Assembly (NCBI RefSeq): GCF_018449605.1
Contig: NZ_JAAVUW010000008.1
Coordinates: forward strand, 273,835-337,834
Length of the DNA: 64,000 bases
Direction of reading: 5' to 3'
From: Luteibacter sp. dw_328
GTDB lineage: Bacteria; Pseudomonadota; Gammaproteobacteria; Xanthomonadales; Rhodanobacteraceae
In this document: positions 25,416 to 35,054 of the stretch, piece by piece
Layout of the letters: every line of letters starts with the position of its first letter
Position numbering within the stretch: the stretch's first letter is position 1
Program-made: the position numbers and the translations under genes
The notes under the pieces: generated by a model
Database searches by the model: none
The model's input: only the letters and a program-made list of their open reading frames with translations
What the model was told of the DNA's origin: nothing

Positions 25416-25496
25416 GTAGGAGCCGATTTATCGGCGATGGGTGCTTGCCGTGGGCTGGCCCGCTGGCGCGGGATCGCCGATGAATCGGCTCCCACA
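25416..25496. repeat. REP-like inverted pair
   Basis: A copy of GTAGGAGCCGATTTATCGGC with GAT at 25416-25438 faces an inverted copy with GATCGCCGATGAATCGGCTC at 25472-25491, separated by a GC-rich spacer with its own small palindrome (GCCCGCTGGCGCGGG). It lies between the aceE terminator and the DUF4377 gene. Confidence 0.75.
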
Positions 25497-25506
25497 GGAC
25501 ACCAAC

Positions 25507-25535
25507 AAAAAAAGGGGCCGGATTGCTCCGGCCCC
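25507..25535 (-). terminator. Rho-independent terminator of aceE
   Basis: A perfect nine-base-pair stem (GGGGCCGGA/TCCGGCCCC) with a four-base loop is followed on the minus strand by seven thymines. It lies 18 bases past the aceE stop. Confidence 0.92.
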
Positions 25536-25552
25536 TCTTCGTTTCCCTGCTA

Positions 25553-28246
25553 TCAGGCGTACAGCGGGTTCGGCTTGTCGACGTCCAGCTTGTATTCCTT
25601 GATGGCGCGGCTCACATCCTTCGCGTTGACCTTGCCATCCTTCGCGAGGGCGGCCAGGGCGGCGTGGGCGATCCAGTAGCGGTCGACCTCGAAGTGGCTG
25701 CGCAGGTTGGCACGCGAGTCGCTGCGACCGAAGCCGTCCGTACCCAGCACCGTGTAGCGCATGCCGTCCGGCATGAACGCACGGACCTGGTCGGCGAACT
25801 CGCGGACATAGTCGGTCGCGGCAACCGCCGGGCCCTGACGTTCACCGAGCAGGCCGGTGATGTACGGCACGCGCTGCGTGGCTTCCGGATGCAGGCGGTT
25901 CCAGCGCTCGGCGTCGAAGCCTTCGCGACGGACTTCCGAGAAGCTCGGCACCGACCAGATGTCCGACGTCACGCCGAAGTCCTTCTCCAGGAGCTCCGCC
26001 GCGGCGATGACTTCGCGCAGGATCGTGCCCGAACCGAGCAGCTGCACGCGCGGCTCGTTCTTCTTCGCCTTGCCACCGTCCTTGAACAGATACATGCCCT
26101 TGACGATGCCTTCCTCGCTGCCCTTGGGCAGGTCGGGGTGGGCATAGTTCTCGTTCATTACGGTGATGTAGTAGTAGACGTCTTCCTGCTCCTGCATCAT
26201 CCGGCGCGTGCCGTCCTGCAGGATCACCGCGAGCTCGTAGGAGAAGGTCGGATCGTAGGAGATGACGTTCGGGATCGCGCCGGAGAGCAGGTGCGAGTGA
26301 CCGTCTTCGTGCTGCAGGCCTTCGCCGTTGAGCGTGGTGCGGCCTGCCGTGCCACCGATGAGGAAGCCGCGCGCGCGCATGTCGCCCGCCGCCCAGCAAA
26401 GGTCGCCGATGCGCTGGAAACCGAACATCGAGTAGTAGATGAAGAACGGCAGCATCGCCACGTTGCTGATGCTGTAGCTCGTTGCTGCAGCCAGCCACGC
26501 GCTCATGCCGCCGGCTTCGCTGATGCCTTCCTGGAGGACCTGGCCCTTCTGGTCTTCGCGGTAGTACAGCAGCTGATCGGCGTCCTGCGGACGGTACTTC
26601 TGGCCGAACGGCGCGTAGATGCCGATCTGGCGGAACATGCCTTCCATGCCGAAGGTGCGAGCCTCGTCGGCAACGATCGGCACGACGCGCGGACCGAGTT
26701 CCTTGTCACGCAGCATGAGGTTCATGCCACGGACGAGGGCCATGGTCGTGGAGATCTCGCGCTCGCCCGTGCCCTTGGTGATCTGCTCGAAGGCTTCGAG
26801 CGTCGGCGCGGTGAACGACTTGTCCGACTTGCGACGACGCTGCGGCAGCGAACCGCCGAGCGCGCGACGGCGCTCGAGCATGTACTGCACTTCCTCCGAG
26901 TCCTTGCCCGGATGGTAGTACGGCACTTCCTCGAGCTTGTCGTCGGGAATGGGGATGTTGAAGCGGTCGCGGAAGGCGCGGATCGCGTCCGTATCCATCT
27001 TCTTCTGGTTGTGCGCCGGGTTCTGCGATTCGCCCGCAGCACCCATGCCGTAACCCTTCACCGTCTTGGCGAGGACCACGGTCGGCATGCCCTTGGTATT
27101 CACGGCCGCATGGTAGGCCGCGTAGACCTTGTGCGGATCGTGACCGCCGCGGTTGAGGCGCCAGATGTCGTCGTCGGACATGTTGGCGACCAGCGCGGCC
27201 GTTTCCGGGTACTTGCCGAAGAAATGCTCACGCGTGTACGCGCCACCGAAAGCCTTGCAGGCCTGGTACTCGCCGTCGACGGTTTCCATCATCAGCTGAC
27301 GCAGCTTGCCCGTGGTGTCGCGGGCGAGAAGCGGATCCCAGTAGCTGCCCCACGCCACCTTGATCGCGTTCCAGCCGGCGCCACGGAACACGCCTTCGAG
27401 TTCCTGGATGATCTTGCCGTTACCGCGAACCGGGCCGTCGAGGCGCTGCAGGTTGCAGTTGATGACGAAGATGAGGTTGTCGAGGCCTTCGCGGCCCGCC
27501 AGCGAGATCGCGCCGAGCGACTCCGGCTCGTCCGACTCGCCGTCGCCCATGAAGCACCAGATCTTGCGATCGGACTTCGGAATGAGGCCGCGGTGCTCGA
27601 GGTACTTCCAGAACTGCGCCTGGTAGATCGCCTGGATCGGGCCGAGACCCATGGACACGGTCGGTACCTGCCAGTAGTCCGGCATCAGGTACGGATGCGG
27701 ATACGAGGAAAGACCCTTGCCCTTGCCTTCCACTTCCATACGGAAGAGGTCGAGCTGTTCTTCGCTGATGCGGCCTTCGAGGAACGAACGCGCGTACACG
27801 CCCGGGGCCGAATGGCCCTGGTGGAACACGAGGTCGCCCGGATGGTCTTCGCTGGGTGCGCGCCAGAAGTGGTTGAAGCCGACGTCGTACAGCGTGGCCG
27901 AGGAAGCGAAGCTGGAGATGTGGCCACCGAGGTCGCCCGGCTTGCGGTTGGCGCGCACGACGGTCGCCAGCGCGTTCCAGCGGATCAGCGAGCGGATGCG
28001 CCATTCGATGGCGGCGTTACCGGGGCTGCGCGCTTCCATGTGCGGCGGGATGGTGTTCACGTACTCGGTGGTCGGGTCGAACGGCAGGTAGCCGCCCGAG
28101 CGACGCGTGGAGTCGACCATGCGCTCCAGCAGGAAATGCGCGCGCTCGGTGCCGTCGTGATTGATGACGGCGTTGAGCGACTCGACCCATTCACGGGTTT
28201 CGGTGGGGTCGAGGTCCTGGTTCAGGATATCGTCGATCTGGTCCAT
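25553..28246 (-). CDS. aceE: Pyruvate dehydrogenase E1 component (homodimeric type)
   Basis: An 897-residue thiamine-diphosphate enzyme that decarboxylates pyruvate and transfers the acetyl group to the E2 lipoyl domain. The length and opening match the homodimeric AceE family (DLDPTETREWVESL; FHQGHSAPGVYAR). The thiamine-diphosphate motif GDGESDEPES lies about residue 230, and the C-terminal part contains the transketolase-like pyrimidine and C-terminal domains. The ATG at 28246 follows GCGGAGC; the frame stays open upstream but without support. No E2/E3 genes are next to it, and a strong terminator follows, so it is transcribed alone. Confidence 0.96.
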   Translation of the reverse strand: MDQIDDILNQDLDPTETREWVESLNAVINHDGTERAHFLLERMVDSTRRSGGYLPFDPTTEYVNTIPPHMEARSPGNAAIEWRIRSLIRWNALATVVRANRKPGDLGGHISSFASSATLYDVGFNHFWRAPSEDHPGDLVFHQGHSAPGVYARSFLEGRISEEQLDLFRMEVEGKGKGLSSYPHPYLMPDYWQVPTVSMGLGPIQAIYQAQFWKYLEHRGLIPKSDRKIWCFMGDGESDEPESLGAISLAGREGLDNLIFVINCNLQRLDGPVRGNGKIIQELEGVFRGAGWNAIKVAWGSYWDPLLARDTTGKLRQLMMETVDGEYQACKAFGGAYTREHFFGKYPETAALVANMSDDDIWRLNRGGHDPHKVYAAYHAAVNTKGMPTVVLAKTVKGYGMGAAGESQNPAHNQKKMDTDAIRAFRDRFNIPIPDDKLEEVPYYHPGKDSEEVQYMLERRRALGGSLPQRRRKSDKSFTAPTLEAFEQITKGTGEREISTTMALVRGMNLMLRDKELGPRVVPIVADEARTFGMEGMFRQIGIYAPFGQKYRPQDADQLLYYREDQKGQVLQEGISEAGGMSAWLAAATSYSISNVAMLPFFIYYSMFGFQRIGDLCWAAGDMRARGFLIGGTAGRTTLNGEGLQHEDGHSHLLSGAIPNVISYDPTFSYELAVILQDGTRRMMQEQEDVYYYITVMNENYAHPDLPKGSEEGIVKGMYLFKDGGKAKKNEPRVQLLGSGTILREVIAAAELLEKDFGVTSDIWSVPSFSEVRREGFDAERWNRLHPEATQRVPYITGLLGERQGPAVAATDYVREFADQVRAFMPDGMRYTVLGTDGFGRSDSRANLRSHFEVDRYWIAHAALAALAKDGKVNAKDVSRAIKEYKLDVDKPNPLYA

Positions 28247-28420
28247 GGATGCTCCGCTCGCGCGTGGCGCGCGCTTCATGAGGTCTGTAGAGCCCGCTGG
28301 GGTGGCGGGAAAACCTTTCCATGATACCGCGAAGTTTTCACATACGCGGCGGTATGGGGGTTTGTCTCGTGATAAATCGGTTTGGGACGGGGGGTTCGGC
28401 GAACTGGCCCGCTGCCGCGG

Positions 28421-28490
28421 GATCGCCGCTGAAGCGGCTCCTACCGAGCAAGGAGGGGCTTGCTGGGTGGGAGCCGATTCATCGGCGATG
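28421..28490. repeat. REP-like inverted pair
   Basis: An inverted variant with GATCGCCGCTGAAGCGGCTC at 28421-28440 faces a direct copy with GGGAGCCGATTCATCGGCGA at about 28469-28488. It occupies the gap between aceE and maeB, upstream of aceE and downstream of maeB. Confidence 0.7.
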
Positions 28491-28510
28491 CGGCGCGAAG
28501 CGCCGCTCAA

Positions 28511-30811
28511 TCAATCATTTACAACCGTACGCGGCTTACCGGCGCGAATCTGTGCCTCGACGCAGGCCACCGCGGTCATATTGACCACCCGGCGCACCGT
28601 CGCCTGCGGCGTCAGGATGTGGGCCGGCTTGGCCACGCCCATCAGGATCGGGCCGATGACCACCCCGTCGCACAGCACGCGGATCATGTTGTAGGCCGTG
28701 TTCGCAGCATCCAGGTTCGGGAAGACGAACACATTGGCCTTACCTTCCAGGCGCGAGTTCGGGAAGATCTTCTCGCGCAGCTCCGGGGTAAGGGCCACGT
28801 CGGCCTGCATTTCGCCCTCGACCTCGAGGCGCGGCGCTTTTTCGCGGATCAGGCGCAGGGCCTCGCGCATCTTCTTCGAACTGCGGGTTTCACGACCGCC
28901 GAAGTTCGAGTTGGACAGGAGCGCGATCTTGGGCTGGATGCCGAACAGCTTCAGGCGGAGCGAAGCCTGCAGCGTGGCCTCGGCGATCTGCTCGGCAGTG
29001 GGGTCGTCCTGCACATAGGTGTCGAGGAAGAAGAAGGTGCCCTTCTCCGTCGAGACCGCCGCCATGGCGGATGCCTCGGCGATGCCCTCGTCCAGGCCGA
29101 TGATGTCGGTGATGTAGTCCAGCTTGCTGTGATACGTGCCGACCAGGCCACAGATCATCGCATCGGCTTCGCCACGTTCCACCATCAGCGCGGCGATCAC
29201 GGTCGGACGCGAACGGACCACGGCCTTCGCGGAGGCAGGCGTGACGCCGCGGCGCTCCATGATCGAGTGGTAGAGGCGCCAGTAATCCTCGAAGCGCGGA
29301 TCCGAGTGGATGTTGCACATCTCGAAGTCCACGCCCGGCTTCAGACGCAGGCCGGCGCGCGCGATACGGCGCTCGATCACGTCGGGGCGGCCGACCAGGA
29401 TCGGCCGGGCCAGACCCTCGTCCACCACCGTCTGCACGGCGCGCAGCGTGGTCTCTTCTTCGCCTTCGGCGTAGACCACGCGCTTCGGATCGGCCTTGGC
29501 GCGATCGAACACCGGCTTCATCAGCAGGCCGGTGCGGAAGACGAAGCTGGTGAGCTGGTCGATGTAAGCCGGGAAGTCCTGGATGGGACGCTCGGCCACA
29601 CCGGAATCCATGGCGGCCTGGGCGATCGCCGGCGGCAGCTGGATCAGCAGGCGTGGATCGAACGGCTGTGGAATGAGGTACTCGGGGCCGAAACTCGGCG
29701 GCTTGCCGCCATAAGCCCGTGCACTGACGTCCGACGCTTCACGGCGCGCCAGCTCGGCGATGGCTTTCACGCAGGCCACCTTCATCTGCTCATTGATGAC
29801 CGACGCGCCCACGTCGAGCGCGCCGCGGAACAGGTAGGGGAAGCAAAGGGCATTGTTGACCTGGTTCGGGTAGTCCGAACGGCCCGTGGCCATGATGCAA
29901 TCCGGGCGGACAGCCTTGGCGTCCTCCGGAAGGATCTCCGGGTTCGGATTGGCCAGCGCGAAGATGATCGGGCGCTCGGCCATGGTCGCGACCATCTCCG
30001 GCTTGAGGATGCCACCGGCGGAAAGGCCCAGGAAGATATCCGCGCCGACGACGATCTCGGCCAGCGTGCGCTTGTCGGTATCGCGCGCATAGCGCTGCTT
30101 GTCCGGGTCGAGGTCGGTACGGCCGGTGTGCAGGACACCGTCGCGATCGAAGGCCAGGATGTTGTCGCGCTTCAGGCCCAGCGTCACCAGCATGTCGACG
30201 CAGGAAATACCTGCGGCGCCCATGCCCGTGGTGGCGAGCTTCACGTCCTCGATCTTCTTGCCGGTGACCAGCAACGCATTGATGACCGCCGCGCCGACGA
30301 TGATCGCCGTGCCATGCTGGTCGTCATGGAACACGGGAATCTTCATGCGCTCGCGCAGCTTGCGCTCGACGATGAAGCACTCCGGCGCCTTGATGTCTTC
30401 GAGGTTGATACCACCGAAGGTCGGCTCGAGGCTGGCAATGATATCCACCAGCTTGTCCGGGTCGTTCTCATTGATCTCGATGTCGAACACATCGATACCG
30501 GCGAATTTCTGGAACAGGACGCCCTTGCCTTCCATCACCGGCTTGCTCGCCAGTGCGCCGATGTTGCCCAGGCCGAGCACTGCCGTGCCGTTGGTGATCA
30601 CCGCGACAAGGTTGGAGCGCGCGGTAAGCTCAGCGGCCTCCCGCGGGTCGGCGACGATCGCATCGCACGCCGCGGCGACGCCCGGCGAATACGCGAGGGA
30701 AAGATCGCGCTGGGTCAGCAATGACGTCGTCGGTGTGACCTTGATCTTGCCCGGACGGGGAAGGCGGTGGTACTCGAGCGCGGCTTGCCGCAGTTCCTCG
30801 GAGATGGCCAT
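28511..30811 (-). CDS. maeB: NADP-dependent malic enzyme, MaeB type (malic domain plus PTA-like domain)
   Basis: A 766-residue protein. The N-terminal malic domain (about 20-160) has [12 protein letters not shown] and the Lys/Asp catalytic region. An NAD(P)-binding domain follows with [11 protein letters not shown]. The C-terminal 320 residues are a phosphotransacetylase-like domain ([24 protein letters not shown]), which in MaeB proteins is regulatory, binding acetyl-CoA, rather than catalytic. The enzyme oxidatively decarboxylates malate to pyruvate. The ATG at 30811 starts the family-typical [19 protein letters not shown] opening. It lies upstream of aceE on the same strand but is separated by a REP pair. 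Confidence 0.95.
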   Translation of the reverse strand: MAISEELRQAALEYHRLPRPGKIKVTPTTSLLTQRDLSLAYSPGVAAACDAIVADPREAAELTARSNLVAVITNGTAVLGLGNIGALASKPVMEGKGVLFQKFAGIDVFDIEINENDPDKLVDIIASLEPTFGGINLEDIKAPECFIVERKLRERMKIPVFHDDQHGTAIIVGAAVINALLVTGKKIEDVKLATTGMGAAGISCVDMLVTLGLKRDNILAFDRDGVLHTGRTDLDPDKQRYARDTDKRTLAEIVVGADIFLGLSAGGILKPEMVATMAERPIIFALANPNPEILPEDAKAVRPDCIMATGRSDYPNQVNNALCFPYLFRGALDVGASVINEQMKVACVKAIAELARREASDVSARAYGGKPPSFGPEYLIPQPFDPRLLIQLPPAIAQAAMDSGVAERPIQDFPAYIDQLTSFVFRTGLLMKPVFDRAKADPKRVVYAEGEEETTLRAVQTVVDEGLARPILVGRPDVIERRIARAGLRLKPGVDFEMCNIHSDPRFEDYWRLYHSIMERRGVTPASAKAVVRSRPTVIAALMVERGEADAMICGLVGTYHSKLDYITDIIGLDEGIAEASAMAAVSTEKGTFFFLDTYVQDDPTAEQIAEATLQASLRLKLFGIQPKIALLSNSNFGGRETRSSKKMREALRLIREKAPRLEVEGEMQADVALTPELREKIFPNSRLEGKANVFVFPNLDAANTAYNMIRVLCDGVVIGPILMGVAKPAHILTPQATVRRVVNMTAVACVEAQIRAGKPRTVVND

Positions 30812-31036
30812 GGGGTCCTGTGGGAGCTTCAATGAAAAGGGACGAACAGCGGGCCTGCAGCCACGCCGTGAAGCGTCGATGTTAGCACCGCCATGGCGAT
30901 TCGCCCGACCCGGGGTGTGTTGCATTGCGACATCCTGTGATATGAAAACGCTACATGTCAGCCATGCGGAATCCGGCAGATTGCCCACGCTGGCGCGCCT
31001 ACCGTCGACGGTCCTTCTTGCACGTCGAGGATCGTC

Positions 31037-32905
31037 ATGTCGCGTTTCGCTATCGTTACCGCCCTGGTCGGCGGCCTTTTCCCCCTCCTGTCACTGGCGA
31101 ACGTCGTGGTCGACGAGCCGGCGCTGCGCCGGAGCCTGCTTCGACTGCCCCAGGACGCGAGTCGTAGCGTCGAGGTGACCCTCCCGACGAGCGCCACCTC
31201 GTCGTCGCGGTTTCGCGTGCGCGATTCGGGCACCCTCCCCGTTGCCCTCGCGAAGAAGTTTCCCGGCATGCGGAGCTTTCGCGGCAGCGATACGCAGGGG
31301 CGAACCGTTCGGCTGGACCTGTCGAAGGCAGGCATGCGCGCCAGCGTTCGCGACGGGCATGCCGAGTGGATCCTTCGACCCGGCGAGGTGGCAAGGATGG
31401 CGAACGTCGCGTCAGACGACGCGCCGGTTGCCCAGGCGGACGCGCTGGCCGCCACGCCGACAGAGGATTCAGGGCTTGCCGCAAGGATGACCGTGGCACG
31501 ACGTGGAGGTGGCATCCGCTACGACTTCCGCCTTGCGGTCGCCGCAGACAGCCGCTATGTCGCGAAACTCGGTGGCACGGTCGAAGACGCGCTCGGCGAG
31601 ATCGTCCATGCCGTGAATCGCGCCAATGAAGTCTTCGAAACCGATGTCGGCGTGCATTTCACCCTGGTCGACGACAACGACAGGATCATCCGTGCCGATC
31701 CGCGACATGATCCCTACCGACGCATGGACCCGGGCCCCGCCACGGTGACGCTGATCGACCGCGAGATCGGCAAGCGCAACTACGACATCGGCCATGCCGT
31801 AACGACGTTATTCGGTGGCGAGAGCCATATCGGCACCTCATGCAGTGACGATAGACGCGCCGATTTCCTTGCCACGCACAAGGCCGCGGCATGGAGCGGC
31901 CACGCGCATCCCGAGAGTGACCCGCATGCCATCGGGTTCATGATCCATGTGCTCGGCCGCCAGCTGGGTGCGTGGCCCACCGCCAACGGATGCAGCCGCC
32001 CGACCCTCCCCGATCGCGCGGTGGAACCCGGTAGCGGCAGCACGGCGATGGGCTATGCGCCCTCCGGCTGCGGCGGCGACGCGCAGGCGTTGCAGGCACG
32101 CTCAGACCTGTACTTCCATGCCGCGAACATCGAACAGATGCAGGCGTGGCTGGGGTCACGCGGTGGGCGCTGCGCCAGCAAGCGTATCAATCCGGTGTCC
32201 GCCCCATGGTTCGACCCCGAGCCGCTCGCCGAGGAGAAGGTCATCCCGGCCCGCACGCCCTTCGCTCTCGAAGGCATGGCGGAGCAGGAAGCGGGTGCGC
32301 GTCGCCTGACCTACACCTGGGAGCAGATGGATGTCGGCGACGAACAACGTGGTTCACTCACGGATAAAGGCAACGGCCCCCTGTTCCGTTCGTTCGCGCC
32401 CACACGTTCGGGCAACCGCAGCTTCCCGAGGATGGCCGCGGTGCTTGGCCGTGAAACCGCAGAGCCCGGCGAAACCCTGCCGACGACATCGCGCCGGCTC
32501 AATTTCAGACTCACCGTGAGAGACAACGGCGGCGAGCATGCGACGGTCGCCAGCACCGACACCCGGGTGCGCGTGGTCGATACCGGCCGGCCCTTCGCCG
32601 TGTTATCGCCGGAAGCGGCGGCGCGAGGCATCGGTGGACAGGCGTTGCGCGTACGCTGGGATGTCGCCGGCACCACGGGCGAACCGATCTCCTGTCACTT
32701 TCTCGAGATCGATCTTTCCGTCGATGGCGGCGACACGTGGCTCGCCACGCCCATCGCAACGGACGTGCGGAACAGCGGCGAGGCCGAGGTGATGCTGCCC
32801 ACCCTGGAGACGCCGACCGACCATGCACGCATGCGCCTGCGCTGTGACTGGCGACCTTTCTTCGCCGTGTCGCCCGGCGATTTCACGATCGTGCCCGGCC
32901 CGTAA
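31037..32905 (+). CDS. Reprolysin-like metzincin protein with degenerate zinc site
   Basis: A 622-residue exported protein: signal peptide, a pro-region, a metzincin M12B-like domain (about 155-375) and a C-terminal beta-sandwich region (about 400-622). The family landmarks are present: YDIGHAVTTLFGG, the GSGSTAMGYAPSGCG Met-turn with Met338, and SDLYFHAANIEQM. The catalytic HExxHxxGxxH is broken. It reads His304-Val-Leu-Gly-Arg308-Gln-Leu-Gly-Ala-Trp-Pro314, so the general base Glu and two of three zinc His are lost. It is probably not a protease. Monocistronic, divergent from maeB. Confidence 0.75.
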   Translation: MSRFAIVTALVGGLFPLLSLANVVVDEPALRRSLLRLPQDASRSVEVTLPTSATSSSRFRVRDSGTLPVALAKKFPGMRSFRGSDTQGRTVRLDLSKAGMRASVRDGHAEWILRPGEVARMANVASDDAPVAQADALAATPTEDSGLAARMTVARRGGGIRYDFRLAVAADSRYVAKLGGTVEDALGEIVHAVNRANEVFETDVGVHFTLVDDNDRIIRADPRHDPYRRMDPGPATVTLIDREIGKRNYDIGHAVTTLFGGESHIGTSCSDDRRADFLATHKAAAWSGHAHPESDPHAIGFMIHVLGRQLGAWPTANGCSRPTLPDRAVEPGSGSTAMGYAPSGCGGDAQALQARSDLYFHAANIEQMQAWLGSRGGRCASKRINPVSAPWFDPEPLAEEKVIPARTPFALEGMAEQEAGARRLTYTWEQMDVGDEQRGSLTDKGNGPLFRSFAPTRSGNRSFPRMAAVLGRETAEPGETLPTTSRRLNFRLTVRDNGGEHATVASTDTRVRVVDTGRPFAVLSPEAAARGIGGQALRVRWDVAGTTGEPISCHFLEIDLSVDGGDTWLATPIATDVRNSGEAEVMLPTLETPTDHARMRLRCDWRPFFAVSPGDFTIVPGP

Positions 32906-32915
32906 CGGGTACGCG

Positions 32916-34196
32916 CTACAGGCCGAGGGAGATTTCCTCGGCCTCCACGCCCGCCATATGGATATGGTTGACGAAGAGTGAGAAGGCCAGCTTCCCGGCC
33001 AGGCCATGGACGTGCTGCATCCACGGTGGGAGATAGCGCGGCGCGACGATATCGCCGCTGGCGAAATGGGCTTCGAGGCTCATCACGTCATGCAGGGCGA
33101 GCTTGCCGGCGAACAGGTTGCGCAACAGGTCGAGGCGGCGCTGGCGCAAGGCCCAGCGGAAGAACGTGTGCACCGCCAGCAGGCCGGATAGGTAGACGTT
33201 GTCCTTGGCGAAGGCCGAGCCGCCGGTCAGCGGTACGCCGCGGAAGACCCGTTGCGCGGAATGGAAGCTGTCGCCCACGTTCTGCCCGCATTCGCGGAAA
33301 TAACGGAACACGTCCACGAAGTCCGCGCCGTTCAGCGCCATGTCGATCGCAAGGATGCGCAGGCTGATGCGCTTGAGCCGCGAAATGTCGATCGCACCCG
33401 ACATCAGCTCGGCGAACACAGCCAGGCCTTCCTGCGTGGCGGTGACACGCGGCGATGTACGCGCCAGCGAGGCGAGCACGGGCTGTTCGCGGCCGTTGAG
33501 CGCCGTGAGCGAATGGACGAAGGCCTCGTGCGCGAGCAGTTGGTGCCGATCGTATTCCGTGAAGTGGATGCCCCCACGCAGGCGGATGCGCGTCGCGCCA
33601 GCCGCGGCCTTGGCGGTGAGCTCGGGATCGACTTCGACCGAGATCGTTCCCGGCGAGAAGAAGGCATCGAGCATCTCGGACATGTCGCGGCGCAGTTCTT
33701 CGGCCGGAATCGTGCCCGTGGCGTCCTCGGTTTCCAGATCCGCACCCAACTCGTCCGCCAGGTCGACGAAATAGCGGGCGGCATCGAGGTTGCTGCGGTT
33801 GCTTCCGGGGATGGCGTCGCCCGGCTTGCCGTAAAGCGCCACCGAGGCGACGGTGACGCCATCGGTGCCGGCGGCATCGAGCATCTCGGTGGCCACGCGC
33901 CAGGATTCGGCCGTTCGGCGCAGGTACTCGGCAATCGGATGGTCTTCGCAGACCTCCCGCTCGATCGCTTCCAACTCGGCCCGGGTGCCCCCCAGATCGG
34001 GTGGCCGGTAACGGATATCCGGCAGCGAAAGGCGCCCGGCCCCGAATTCCTCGATCAGGCGCTCTTCGACCGATGCCGGCCAGGACACCGTCGGCAGGAT
34101 GCGGATGGCACGGACAGCGGCCAGCAGCCGCTGGTCAAGCGCCGCATAGCGCCGCATTTCCGGGGTGAGATGGGGCGGGAGGACGTGGGCGTGCAT
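32916..34196 (-). CDS. QEGLA-motif protein (DUF1704 family, putative metallopeptidase)
   Basis: A 426-residue protein of the family named for the TQEGLAVFAE motif, annotated as flavohemoglobin expression-modulating. It has His223-Glu224-x3-His228 (AHEAFVH), an HExxxH-like zinc site seen in the related MATCAP-type peptidases, with the QEGLA Glu as a third ligand candidate. The ATG at 34196 starts MHAHVLPPHL; the longer frame upstream is out of character. The gene lies 29 bases after the ferredoxin-NADP reductase gene on the same strand, so it is probably cotranscribed with it. Confidence 0.82.
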   Translation of the reverse strand: MHAHVLPPHLTPEMRRYAALDQRLLAAVRAIRILPTVSWPASVEERLIEEFGAGRLSLPDIRYRPPDLGGTRAELEAIEREVCEDHPIAEYLRRTAESWRVATEMLDAAGTDGVTVASVALYGKPGDAIPGSNRSNLDAARYFVDLADELGADLETEDATGTIPAEELRRDMSEMLDAFFSPGTISVEVDPELTAKAAAGATRIRLRGGIHFTEYDRHQLLAHEAFVHSLTALNGREQPVLASLARTSPRVTATQEGLAVFAELMSGAIDISRLKRISLRILAIDMALNGADFVDVFRYFRECGQNVGDSFHSAQRVFRGVPLTGGSAFAKDNVYLSGLLAVHTFFRWALRQRRLDLLRNLFAGKLALHDVMSLEAHFASGDIVAPRYLPPWMQHVHGLAGKLAFSLFVNHIHMAGVEAEEISLGL

Positions 34197-34225
34197 GGGG
34201 CGGAAGTATAGGCCGGGGCGCCGTT

Positions 34226-34972
34226 TCAGCGCGAAGAGATGTATTTCTCGCGGCGGATGTGCTGCACCGACAGCCCATGCTCCTTCAGCGAGGCGAAGGC
34301 GGCGTCGACCATGTTCGGGTTGCCGCACAGGTAGGCGATGTCCTGCTCGCCGTTGGGCTGCAGCTCCGCCAGCATGTCCTGGACATAGCCGAGGCGGTCG
34401 TGGGGACGCGGGTTCGGCCGGGCGCCCCGACTCAGGCAGGGGTGGAAATCGAACCCCTCGTGAGTACGGGCAAACGCCTCGAACTCCTCGCCGTAGAGCA
34501 GCTCTCCCTCGTTGCGGGCGCCGTAAAGGAGCACGAAACGGCAGCCACGGCTGGCGATGAGGCTGGCGATCTGCGGCAACATGGCGCGGTAAGGGGTGAC
34601 GCCGGTACCCGTGGCAATCAGGATGTAGCGCTGGTTCTGGTCGGCGTCCATCAGGCAGAAACGGCCATACGGGCCGCTCGCGTCGATCGTCTCACCCGCT
34701 TTCAGACCGCCTAGCAGCTTGGTTGCCGCCCCGCCATCCACGTAGCTCACCGCGATCTCGACCCGATCGACCGGCCCGGTTCCGTCCCCGATGGTCCCTA
34801 CCGAATAGCTGCGCTTGGTCGGCTTGCCATCGTCGTAATGGAAGTGGACCTGGAGGAACTGCCCCGGCACGAAGGCCAGCGGCTGGCCGTCGGCACGCTC
34901 GAACGACAGGTGCCGCACCGAAGGGGCGAGCATGAAGCTGTCGGCGAGTCGGAGCTGGAATTGTTCGGCCAT
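34226..34972 (-). CDS. Ferredoxin-NADP reductase family protein
   Basis: A 248-residue flavoprotein. FAD-binding motif TKRSYSVGT (about residues 54-62), NADP-binding IATGTGVTPYRAM and the C-terminal AYLCGNPNMVDAA are all present, so the enzyme should transfer electrons between NADPH and ferredoxin or flavodoxin. It ends in a Lys-Tyr-Ile-Ser-Ser-Arg tail rather than the aromatic end of plant-type enzymes, which is common in bacterial FNRs. It precedes the QEGLA-motif gene and is divergent from an ABC transporter operon. Confidence 0.9.
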   Translation of the reverse strand: MAEQFQLRLADSFMLAPSVRHLSFERADGQPLAFVPGQFLQVHFHYDDGKPTKRSYSVGTIGDGTGPVDRVEIAVSYVDGGAATKLLGGLKAGETIDASGPYGRFCLMDADQNQRYILIATGTGVTPYRAMLPQIASLIASRGCRFVLLYGARNEGELLYGEEFEAFARTHEGFDFHPCLSRGARPNPRPHDRLGYVQDMLAELQPNGEQDIAYLCGNPNMVDAAFASLKEHGLSVQHIRREKYISSR

Positions 34973-35021
34973 GGAAAGTCTCTGTTGACGTGCGGGAACA
35001 AGGTGGACAGACAAAGCCCGG

Positions 35022-35027
35022 TATAAT
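35022..35027 (+). promoter_or_regulatory. Perfect -10 box (TATAAT) of the ABC transporter operon
   Basis: A consensus TATAAT lies 28 bases before the ATP-binding protein ATG. The -35 region is weak; TGGACA at 35004-35009 is only 12 bases away, so the exact -35 element is unclear. Confidence 0.45.
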
Positions 35028-35054
35028 AGGCGGCTTGTCATCCCGGCGCAGCCC

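Noticed and set aside
24864..25679. A 271-codon plus-strand frame across the DUF4377 region
   Set aside because: It crosses a terminator, a REP pair and the end of aceE and has no coherent protein features.
25523..28324. A 933-codon open frame on the plus strand opposite aceE
   Set aside because: It is the antisense shadow of a highly biased high-GC gene. Its product has the His/Arg/Val-rich composition of such shadows and no family motif, while aceE is certain.
28460..30724. A 754-codon open frame on the plus strand opposite maeB
   Set aside because: Antisense shadow of maeB, without a ribosome site or recognisable domain.
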